Shown here: positions 1-6,330 of the stretch, piece by piece | How the letters are laid out: each line of letters opens with the position of its first letter | Position numbering within the stretch: the first letter of the stretch is position 1 | Origin: Flavipsychrobacter stenotrophus | GTDB taxonomy: Bacteria; Bacteroidota; Bacteroidia; Chitinophagales; Chitinophagaceae | Length of the DNA: 7,453 nt | Assembly (NCBI GenBank): GCA_947379685.1 | Contig: CANCOG010000246.1 | Span: 1-7,453, forward strand | Reading direction: 5' to 3' | The notes under the pieces: model-generated | The model's database searches: none | Seen by the model: only the letters and a program-made list of their open reading frames with translations | Told to the model about the DNA's origin: nothing | Made by a program: the position numbers and the translations under genes

Positions 1-32
1 AGTGTTTTAGCCGTGGCAATATTGTCATCCAT
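1..32 (-). CDS. Possible 5' end of a leftward gene cut by the window edge
   Basis: On the minus strand an ATG at 32-30 opens a frame reading MDDNIATAKT to the window edge. A second ATG at 28-26 in another frame reads MTILPRLKH, so even the frame is undecided. The start sits directly behind a T7 tract that closes the inverted repeat at 35-115, and no Shine-Dalgarno sequence is visible. Only ten codons can be seen, so this may be chance. The opposite possibility is a plus-strand gene ending here: one frame is open from 3 to a TAA at 66-68. No function can be assigned. Confidence 0.25.
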   Translation of the reverse strand, partial: MDDNIATAKT

Positions 33-34
33 AA

Positions 35-115
35 AAAAATGCTGCATCGCTCATACCTATTTGTTTAAAGATAACAACTTTAAACAATAGTATCCGCGTA
101 ATATGCAGCATTTTT
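35..115. repeat. Nested inverted repeat, probable bidirectional terminator or structured leader
   Basis: The outer arms AAAAATGCTGCAT (35-47) and ATGCAGCATTTTT (103-115) are a perfect 13-bp inverted repeat. Inside lies a perfect 10-bp repeat, TTGTTTAAAG (61-70) and CTTTAAACAA (78-87), around a 7-nt loop. The intervening bases also pair in part: 48-50 with 96-98, 53-56 with 90-93, and 58-59 with 88-89. The whole 81 nt can therefore fold as one long bulged hairpin. On the minus strand it starts 19 nt after the stop codon of the Asp-box gene and ends in seven T, which fits a terminator. The A-tract on the other side makes it symmetric. The large structured loop is unlike a standard intrinsic terminator. 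It could instead be the leader of a gene starting at 32. Confidence 0.6.
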
Positions 116-134
116 CAATCAACGTTCGGAATAC

Positions 135-3100
135 CTAGTTACTTCCTCTCGGAGTAGTTTTTGGTTTTCCGTCTTTTATGCTTTGTCGTGCCTTGGCACT
201 GTATTCTTCGTTGAGCCTGTTATATGTATCCTGTCCTTTTTTCAGGTCGTCCTGCAAAACAGCGATGCGGCCTATTTGCAAATTAGTTGGGCGGCATTCC
301 TGGCTACATACGGAACTGTATACCTCGGTAATGTTCTCCCTGAGTTTCTTTTCATCGGCAAAAATAGACTTGTGCTTAGTGGCAAGCAAGGTGCTCCTGA
401 GCTCTTCCAGTTTGGCGTTGTATTCTGTCAGCAGTTTTTTAGCCTTTACCTGCACAACAGAGTCCATACTCTCCTTGATGATCTTTTGCTCTTCATTTAC
501 CTTCTCGACCAACGCGGTAAGCTGCTCGTGCATATGATAGAGTTCCATCCCTGCCCTGTATTGCTCCAGGCGATCTTCGGCAGTAAACAGCTTATTGGTG
601 TTGTTATGGGTCAACTGAATCTTATTAGTAAAGGTTTTATCGCCTACCAGCAACTTAACAGTATAGGTACCGGGCATTACCATCGGTGCAACAAAACCAC
701 CAAAATCAGCCTTAGTGCCACCTATAGCGGTTTTTGGCGGAGTGCATCGCAGGTTCCAGTATACTTTATTTACACCCTTACGCTTGGTACCGGGGATAGA
801 CTGTACCAGCTTATCGGTAGCATCATACACCTCGATCTTTACATCTTTAGAAGCCCTGTCTTTCAGATAGTATTCAATAGGTTGAACATCATCGGGATTT
901 CCGCCCCACCAGCCGCCGCTCACTGGCGAACCACCACCGCCATAGGCGCCTGTGGTTAATTCCTGTGGTTTGTTTTCGAACAAGACAACGTCCTTATCAA
1001 CTACATCCTTTGTGAGGGCGCGAATAGGTGAAATATCATTGATCACCATAATGCCCCTGCCATGTGTTGCCAGCAGAAGGTCGTTGGTTTGTGGCTGAAT
1101 CTGAATATCGCGCACCATACAATAGTCAGGTATATGGTTCTTCATCCTGAACCAGCTTTCTCCACCATCGATGGAAGCAAAGAAACCCCTTTCTGTACCC
1201 AGGAACAAGAGGTTCTTGTTTACGAGGTCTTCCTTTATTTTATGCGCAAAGCCTGTAAACTCGCCACTCGTGATCATCTTCCAGGTTTTACCCGCATCGG
1301 TCGATTTTGCCAGGTAGGTGTTCATGTCACCGTACATATGGTTATCAAACGTGGCATACACAGTATTTTTATCGAACCTCGATGGCTCGATACTGCTCAC
1401 CCATGTTTGTGCCGGTATCCCAGCCAGAGCGTAATTTTTAGCCGTATTGGTCCAGGTCTTTCCGCCGTCCGTAGTCAGTTGCAGGTTACCATCATCGGTA
1501 CCTGCCCAAATCATATTTTCATTGAGAGGTGACTCAGCTACTGTGAAAATAGTGCAATGATTTTCGGCTGAAGTATTGTCTTCGCTCAGTCCGCCTGAAT
1601 TCTCCTGTTCCTGCTTCTTCTTGTCGTTGGTTGTCAGGTCCGGTGATATTTTCTGCCATGTACGGCCCTGGTTAGTTGTTTTGTACAGGTACTGTGCCGC
1701 AGTATACAGATCGTGGTGGTTAGCCTGGCCTACAACAATGGGTGTGTTCCAGTTCCAGCGTAGTTTTTCATCTCCTTTAGCCAGTTGCGGTGTGATATCT
1801 ACCGATTTGAATGTGGTCATATCTATCCTGCCCATACTACCACCCTGTGCTTCAGCATAAGCTATGTTTTCGTCAGAAAGGTCAGGAACAGTCCAGAAAC
1901 CATCGCCACCATAAAGGGATTGCCAGTTGGAATTGTTTACTCCGCCCGGTGCGGCGGAAGGAGCCATCCAGCTGCCATTATCCTGTAAACCGCCAAACAT
2001 GTGGTAAGGCGTTTTATTGTCGCAGGCAACATGGTAAAACTGGCCTACCGGCAGGTTATAGACAAACATCCAGGTTACACCGCGGTCAAGGCTGTAGTAT
2101 ACGCCACCGTCGGTACCGAGGTACATTTGGTTGGTATAGTTGGGATTTATCCAAAGCGCATGATGGTCGCTGTGTACCCATCCGCCATCATAAGACGCAT
2201 CGGTAAACGAATAGCCACCATCCTCAGAGTACGAGAAACCATAACCAGGGCGATAAACTCTTTTCGGGTCTTTGGGATCGATCACCAGGCAGCTGAAGTA
2301 AAAAGGCCTTGATACCACATTCATAGTGGCACTCTGCGATTTCCATGTCTCACCGCCATCGGCAGAAATGTATAAACCTGTTTCCTTTGCTTCTATAATG
2401 GCAATGAGGTTTTTAGGGTCACTTGGTGCCAGCGTGAGTGCAATTCGTCCGAATGGTTTTGCTGGCAGACCTTCTTTTAGCTCCTTCCATGTTTTACCTG
2501 CATCCAGACTCTTCCACATACCGCTGCTCTTTCCGCCCGAATTAAATGCGTAGGGGAAACGTCGGAATTCCCAGGTAGTAGCATAAATGACATCCGGGTT
2601 GGTTGGGTCAACGGCTATATCAGCACAGCCGGTCTTCTCGTTAATATAAAATATCTTGTTCCACGTATCGCCGCCGTCGGTCGACTTATACAATCCACGG
2701 TGCTTGCTATCGCTCCACAATGGGCCGGGCGCAGCTGCATAGATCACGTTTGAATTTTTGGGATCTATTATGATCTTGGCAATGTGCTCTGTGCTATCCA
2801 GTCCAACCTTTGTCCAGTTATCACCCGCATCTGTCGATTTGTATAGACCATCACCTATAGAAACGGTATTACGCATATTGCTTTCCCCTGTTCCTACAAA
2901 TACCGTAGCCGGGTGCGACTGATCAACTGCAATGCAGCCAATGCTCATACAATATTTATCAAATATTGGTTTGAACGATGCTCCGGCATTGGTGCTTTTC
3001 CAAATACCGCCACCTGCACTGCCTACATACAGCGTTTTATTGTCGGCGTTCACTCCCTGAATTGCGGTTATCCTTCCGCTCATAGTACCGGGCCCAAGCC

Positions 3101-3203
3101 AGCGGGCTTCCATGGCTCCAAATGTGTATGAATTAACCTTTGTTTGCGCCTGCGCAATGCCGGCAACAAATATTGCCGCCCAAAAAAGAAATGTATGCCT
3201 CAT
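135..3203 (-). CDS. Exported Asp-box (BNR/sortilin VPS10-like) double beta-propeller protein
   Basis: The 1022-residue product belongs to the large bacterial family annotated as VPS10-domain or BNR-repeat 'glycosyl hydrolase'; no member's substrate is known to me. Residues 1-20 form a signal peptide ending AQA-Q, which supports the ATG at 3203-3201. Eleven Asp boxes (S-x-D-x-G-x-T-W type) lie near residues 70, 123, 174, 232, 280, 326, 371, 509, 577, 634 and 677. Family landmarks include SDHHALWI (345-352), GGLQDNGSW (404-412), GTDDGN (568-573) and LATHGRGI (711-718). Counting blades without an Asp box, about 14 blade-like units fit two seven-bladed propellers (residues ~45-725). A Gly-rich linker (753-769), a FlgD/Ig-like module (~775-865, ending PGTYTVKLL) and a charged, probably coiled-coil helical tail (~875-1005) follow. 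There is no T9SS sorting domain, so a periplasmic location is likely. A sugar-cleaving activity is not shown. A terminator upstream (3224-3256) suggests it has its own promoter, but I found no convincing one. Confidence 0.93.
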   Translation of the reverse strand: MRHTFLFWAAIFVAGIAQAQTKVNSYTFGAMEARWLGPGTMSGRITAIQGVNADNKTLYVGSAGGGIWKSTNAGASFKPIFDKYCMSIGCIAVDQSHPATVFVGTGESNMRNTVSIGDGLYKSTDAGDNWTKVGLDSTEHIAKIIIDPKNSNVIYAAAPGPLWSDSKHRGLYKSTDGGDTWNKIFYINEKTGCADIAVDPTNPDVIYATTWEFRRFPYAFNSGGKSSGMWKSLDAGKTWKELKEGLPAKPFGRIALTLAPSDPKNLIAIIEAKETGLYISADGGETWKSQSATMNVVSRPFYFSCLVIDPKDPKRVYRPGYGFSYSEDGGYSFTDASYDGGWVHSDHHALWINPNYTNQMYLGTDGGVYYSLDRGVTWMFVYNLPVGQFYHVACDNKTPYHMFGGLQDNGSWMAPSAAPGGVNNSNWQSLYGGDGFWTVPDLSDENIAYAEAQGGSMGRIDMTTFKSVDITPQLAKGDEKLRWNWNTPIVVGQANHHDLYTAAQYLYKTTNQGRTWQKISPDLTTNDKKKQEQENSGGLSEDNTSAENHCTIFTVAESPLNENMIWAGTDDGNLQLTTDGGKTWTNTAKNYALAGIPAQTWVSSIEPSRFDKNTVYATFDNHMYGDMNTYLAKSTDAGKTWKMITSGEFTGFAHKIKEDLVNKNLLFLGTERGFFASIDGGESWFRMKNHIPDYCMVRDIQIQPQTNDLLLATHGRGIMVINDISPIRALTKDVVDKDVVLFENKPQELTTGAYGGGGSPVSGGWWGGNPDDVQPIEYYLKDRASKDVKIEVYDATDKLVQSIPGTKRKGVNKVYWNLRCTPPKTAIGGTKADFGGFVAPMVMPGTYTVKLLVGDKTFTNKIQLTHNNTNKLFTAEDRLEQYRAGMELYHMHEQLTALVEKVNEEQKIIKESMDSVVQVKAKKLLTEYNAKLEELRSTLLATKHKSIFADEKKLRENITEVYSSVCSQECRPTNLQIGRIAVLQDDLKKGQDTYNRLNEEYSAKARQSIKDGKPKTTPRGSN

Positions 3204-3223
3204 GAAAATGACGATGAACTATA

Positions 3224-3256
3224 AAAATAAAAAAAACCCGGCAAAACGACCGGGTT
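3224..3256 (-). terminator. Intrinsic terminator of the LolA-like gene
   Basis: The arms AACCCGG (3235-3241) and CCGGGTT (3250-3256) form a perfect 7-bp stem with an 8-nt loop. Read on the minus strand, the stem is followed by an almost unbroken T tract (complement of 3224-3236, one A inside). It begins 19 nt after the TAA of the LolA-like gene and ends about 20 nt before the ATG of the Asp-box gene. It should therefore stop or strongly reduce read-through from the first gene into the second. Confidence 0.85.
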
Positions 3257-3275
3257 GCAATACTTTATTTTGAAA

Positions 3276-3992
3276 TTAGCTTTTTGGAACAAATATGCTC
3301 TCGTCCACAGGTTTGTTGATCTCGATGGTTTTGATATTCATCGTGCCACCCATTCCGCCGTCCATTGACATATAGAATACGATACCTTCCGGCAACTTCT
3401 GGAAATTACTGAATGTTTGAGCCATTTCCACTTCCTTACCATTTGCGGTCACTTTTGATACCGACTTGATATGGTAATAATTGGAAGCATCAAAATATCG
3501 TGTTTCCTCTTTGCCAGATGCAAATACCAGCTTCAGTTTATAACACTCTGTGCCTTCTACGTCATCCTTACCCAGGTAGGTTATCTTGGTACCCTTCGCT
3601 TTATAGTCTAATAAAGCTCCCTGAAGGTCCAGTTGGTCCTGTGCCTGTTTTACAGCTTCTTCTGGCATAGCTTCAGCCTTTGTCTGGCCGCCAAATGGCG
3701 CATAGTTCCAGCCACCTTTGTCTGTTATAATGGTGTAGCCCGTCATGCCGCTCACAGTAAACTCCACCTTCATTCCCTTTTTGTCCTTAATGGTGAGTGT
3801 GATAGGTATTTCCGTACCGGCCGCATTGGCACTGGCAATCATTTTTACAGTATTTACCTTCTTCCAGGCTTCGGCACCGCCAATAGCCGCAATGTGCTTT
3901 TGAACGATCTCATCAACGGTTTGTGCAACCGCACCCTTAATGCCACCTAAAATCATTCCTAACGCAAGTATTGCGTATTTTATACTCTTCAT
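3276..3992 (-). CDS. LolA-like exported protein (outer membrane lipoprotein-sorting protein family)
   Basis: The 238-residue product has a signal peptide (residues 1-23, ending AVA-Q) and the N-terminal signature of LolA-like Bacteroidota proteins: EIVQKHIAAIGGAEAWKKV at about residues 28-46. A beta-rich fold follows, with the usual GWNYAPF segment (94-100), Y-K-L-K-L (151-155), a YYHIKSV strand (172-178) and a closing DESIFVPKS (230-238). Length and ends match full family members, so the gene looks intact. Family members are thought to bind lipids or lipoprotein acyl chains in a half-barrel in the periplasm, but this subgroup is not canonical LolA and its ligand is unknown. It is transcribed leftward, ends at a strong terminator and has a candidate promoter at 4064-4094, so it is probably monocistronic. 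The ATG at 3992-3990 is chosen because it sits directly before the signal peptide. Confidence 0.88.
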   Translation of the reverse strand: MKSIKYAILALGMILGGIKGAVAQTVDEIVQKHIAAIGGAEAWKKVNTVKMIASANAAGTEIPITLTIKDKKGMKVEFTVSGMTGYTIITDKGGWNYAPFGGQTKAEAMPEEAVKQAQDQLDLQGALLDYKAKGTKITYLGKDDVEGTECYKLKLVFASGKEETRYFDASNYYHIKSVSKVTANGKEVEMAQTFSNFQKLPEGIVFYMSMDGGMGGTMNIKTIEINKPVDESIFVPKS

Positions 3993-4033
3993 GACCAGAA
4001 TTTTTATCTATTGGTTAAATAATGCCCTATCGT

Positions 4034-4063
4034 ATCCGGGTTTCTGCAATTATAAACCCGGGT
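4034..4063. repeat. GC-rich dyad at the predicted start of the LolA-like transcript
   Basis: CCGGGTTT (4036-4043) and AAACCCGG (4054-4061) are perfect 8-bp arms around a 10-nt loop. The A-T pair 4034/4063 extends the stem past a wobble. The right arm also overlaps a 10-bp palindrome, AACCCGGGTT (4055-4064). No T tract follows on either strand, so it is not a terminator. It lies just downstream of the candidate -7 element, so it would be either an operator over the transcription start or a stem-loop at the 5' end of the mRNA. Confidence 0.55.
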
Positions 4064-4094
4064 TAAATGTATGAAATAATGAGTTGTACACAAA
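4064..4094 (-). promoter_or_regulatory. Candidate Bacteroidota promoter for the LolA-like gene
   Basis: On the minus strand TTTG (4094-4091) is followed after 19 bp by TACATTTA (4071-4064). This compares with the Bacteroidota primary sigma consensus TTTG / TAnnTTTG; only the last base of the -7 element differs. The spacing is in the usual range. The start of transcription would fall near 4060, giving a leader of roughly 65-70 nt before the ATG at 3992. Such matches are common in AT-rich DNA, so this is a prediction only. Confidence 0.4.
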
Positions 4095-4250
4095 AATTTA
4101 TGTCCGCAAGTAATATTCCGCAACTGTATCTTAACAAAATAATCTGCACTTCGGGCTTAGGTCGTAAACTTTCTCAACCGACAGGCGGTATGCGAACTTT
4201 CGTTACTTTTAAGGCTGTTTATTGTTTACCCAGCTTTACCCCAGGTTTCT

Positions 4251-6047
4251 ATGACCAATCCGAAATACTCAACCACCAGCACAGGCTGTTCTTTACCTCG
4301 TTTGTTCAGGCAGGTATCCCGCTATCACCTCATCACATTTCTGTTACTGTTGTTCACCAATAAAACTGTTGCACAGGGTACCTGGACACCAGTAACCAAC
4401 CAGTCTGTCAATTACGATGAAGGGGTTATGCTATTACTTACCGATGGGTCGGTGCTCGTGAAAACCTATGGTGGAACTGGCATTGGCTACAGCTGGGATA
4501 AACTGACACCAGACATACATGGCAGCTACGTTAATGGTAGCTGGACTACTGTTTCCAGCATGAACGATTCACGGTTATATTTTTCTACCCAGGTACTGAA
4601 AAATGGAACAGTGTATGCAGCAGGTGGAGAATATGGCACAGGGAAGAGTAAGGCGGAGATCTATGACCCGATAAACGATGTCTGGTCTCCAACATATCCG
4701 GCAACTGACCCTACTGACACCTTTTATGACGCCAACTCAAAACTTCTACCCGATGGAAAGGTACTTCAGGCAGTTGTACTCACCGGGCATCTGTTGTCGA
4801 AACGTACCTATATCTTTGATCCGGCTACTGCAAGTTTTTCCCTTGGTGCGCCAACAATCGGTTATGACGATGAAGCTACCTGGTTAAAACTACCGGACAG
4901 CAGCATTCTATTTCCCAATATTTATTCATTGAATTCAGAACGGTACATTCCGTTGGCCGGTACATGGGTGAGTGACTCCGCATTGCCGGTAAACTTATAC
5001 GACTCTTTCGGGTCTGAAGCAGGCCCTGCGACCATGCTGCCCGATGGGCGCGCATTTTTCCTGGGTTCCCGAAGTACTTCAGCCTATTATACACCTTCCG
5101 GTAATACTTCACCCGGCTCGTGGGCGGCAGGGCCAGTTATACCCGACTCTCTTGGTGCTCCCGATGCTCCTGCTGCAATGATGGTGAATGGAAAAATGCT
5201 GTGCGCTTTTTCACATACACCTACTTACGATTCTGTATTTCACAGCCGGATGTGGTTCTATGAATTCAACTACCTTACCAACTCCTTTACCAGGATCCAT
5301 TCGCCCGAAGGTGGCGACAGTATTGATGCACCTTGTTACAATGCAAGTATGCTTTGCCTTCCCGATGGTTCTGTGTTATTTGCCCGACAGGGCAGGAGGC
5401 GCTACTTTGTCTATACACCCGATGGTGCACCCTTGGCGGCAGGTAAACCCACTATCGATAGTATTCTGTTCAATGATTGCGATACCTTTATTGCTACCGG
5501 AAAACTGTTTAATGGTATCAGCGCCGGCGCTTCGTACGGCGATGATTGGCAAATGGATTCAAATTACCCCATAATACGCATCAGCCGAAATGACACCGTT
5601 TATTATGCAGCTACCTATAACTGGAACAGCACAGGCATTATGCGCGGCAGTAATGAAGATACCACCCAATTTGTGCTTCCGGCCGGAATCCCGCATGGCA
5701 CCTACCAGCTTCAGGTCGTAGCGAATGGAAATGCTTCGGCACCTGTATCCTTTAGTTTTTGCGATGCGTTGGGTGTTACAAGTGTTAAACCGGTCACCAA
5801 ACAATTCAATGCCTTCCCTAATCCTGCTCACGACCAGGTGACGCTGGAATATAATGCTCCCGTTTCGGGGCCATGTGTGGTGCGGTTTACAGATGTATTT
5901 GGCAGGCAGGTGATGATGCAAAATTTTCAGGCTGTTGCAGGAGGTAATGCTTTTCAGGTGCCAGTTGCGCACCTTGCAGCGGGCATGTACTCAGTATCGC
6001 TGAAGGATAATCATGCCACTTTCAATACCCGTGTATTGATTAAGTAA
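4251..6047 (+). CDS. Secreted Kelch-type beta-propeller protein with T9SS type A sorting domain
   Basis: The 598-residue product has a long basic N-region and a hydrophobic signal core (ITFLLLLF, 28-35) ending TVA-Q at about residue 41. Seven regularly spaced DG-type strand motifs (residue pairs D65-G66, N118-G119, D168-G169, D216-S217, D265-G266, N313-G314, D372-G373) point to a seven-bladed Kelch/galactose-oxidase-like propeller. A C-terminal E-set/Ig-like module (~398-503) follows, with the conserved run YGDDWQMDSNYPIIRI (429-444) and the NWNSTGIM segment (457-464); similar modules close many bacterial Kelch proteins. Residues ~519-598 form a typical T9SS type A sorting domain (FPNPAHDQVTLEY, FGRQV, AAGMYSVSL). 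The protein is therefore expected outside the outer membrane. I could not place the copper ligands and Cys-Tyr pair of galactose oxidase, so no enzyme activity is assigned. ATG 4251 is the only ATG before the signal core; TTG at 4302 would give a more normal signal peptide. It is divergent from the LolA-like gene and has only a weak -7-like match at 4204-4211. Confidence 0.9.
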   Translation: MTNPKYSTTSTGCSLPRLFRQVSRYHLITFLLLLFTNKTVAQGTWTPVTNQSVNYDEGVMLLLTDGSVLVKTYGGTGIGYSWDKLTPDIHGSYVNGSWTTVSSMNDSRLYFSTQVLKNGTVYAAGGEYGTGKSKAEIYDPINDVWSPTYPATDPTDTFYDANSKLLPDGKVLQAVVLTGHLLSKRTYIFDPATASFSLGAPTIGYDDEATWLKLPDSSILFPNIYSLNSERYIPLAGTWVSDSALPVNLYDSFGSEAGPATMLPDGRAFFLGSRSTSAYYTPSGNTSPGSWAAGPVIPDSLGAPDAPAAMMVNGKMLCAFSHTPTYDSVFHSRMWFYEFNYLTNSFTRIHSPEGGDSIDAPCYNASMLCLPDGSVLFARQGRRRYFVYTPDGAPLAAGKPTIDSILFNDCDTFIATGKLFNGISAGASYGDDWQMDSNYPIIRISRNDTVYYAATYNWNSTGIMRGSNEDTTQFVLPAGIPHGTYQLQVVANGNASAPVSFSFCDALGVTSVKPVTKQFNAFPNPAHDQVTLEYNAPVSGPCVVRFTDVFGRQVMMQNFQAVAGGNAFQVPVAHLAAGMYSVSLKDNHATFNTRVLIK

Positions 6048-6066
6048 GCATTTCACAGTTTGGATA

Positions 6067-6234
6067 TTAATACCTTGAAGGCTTGTAAATCGGTGTGCTC
6101 GTACGGTGGTAATTATAGGTACCCTTCCGCTGCGCCTCACGTGCACCAATAAAAGCGCGGCGGAAACAGCTGCTGAAAGCAACAACGACAAACAAAAGTG
6201 CCAGTAATGACAGCACTCTATTTTTTGAAGGCAT
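6067..6234 (-). CDS. Tiny predicted lipoprotein with a basic mature peptide
   Basis: The frame encodes 55 residues: a basic start (MPSKNR), a strongly hydrophobic core (VLSLLALLFVVVAF) and a lipobox-like FSSC with Cys23. This predicts a lipoprotein whose mature part is only 33 residues. That part carries about eight Arg/Lys, a single Glu (E33) and four Tyr. I do not recognise a family. The ATG at 6234-6232 is preferred over one at 6324 in the same frame, because the signal peptide begins right after it and the extra 30 residues look like untranslated DNA. GAGGA lies only 2 nt before the ATG, too close for a good ribosome site. A weak promoter-like pair (TTG at 6293-6291, TATTTTG at 6268-6262) precedes it. 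Its 3' end faces the Kelch gene across 19 bp. Co-transcription with the membrane-protein gene ending at 6331 is equally possible. Confidence 0.65.
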   Translation of the reverse strand: MPSKNRVLSLLALLFVVVAFSSCFRRAFIGAREAQRKGTYNYHRTSTPIYKPSRY

Positions 6235-6330
6235 ATTCCTCGTTTTTAGAGTGGTAAAGTACAAAATAAACTGATTGGCGCCTGTTTGGACAATAAGGAT
6301 ATATGTTCTGAAGGAGGACTCCATTCATCT

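Noticed and set aside
35..115. Integron attC site or transposon end
   Set aside because: The bulged palindrome recalls attC, but no GTTRRRY/RYYYAAC core pair is found at its ends, and there is no integrase, transposase or target-site duplication nearby.
183..959. A 258-codon open frame on the plus strand, opposite the Asp-box gene
   Set aside because: It is antisense to a conserved coding region, has no recognisable domain or start signal and mirrors the codon pattern of the real gene; other plus-strand frames across 135-3203 are rejected for the same reason.
3204..3260. A promoter for the Asp-box gene in the gap behind the LolA-like gene
   Set aside because: A TATTTTTA match exists at 3229-3222, but it lies within the terminator T tract and has no -33 partner at proper spacing.
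4204..4211. TACTTTTA as the -7 element of a promoter for the Kelch gene
   Set aside because: It fits five of six fixed positions, but no TTTG or TTG lies at the right distance upstream, so it is not listed as a feature.
4251..6047. Calling the Kelch protein a galactose oxidase
   Set aside because: Only the overall fold pattern agrees; the catalytic copper ligands could not be located by eye.
6067..6324. An 85-residue version of the small lipoprotein starting at 6324
   Set aside because: The extra 30 residues put non-signal sequence ahead of the signal peptide and cover a promoter-like stretch; the internal ATG at 6234 gives a proper lipoprotein N-terminus.
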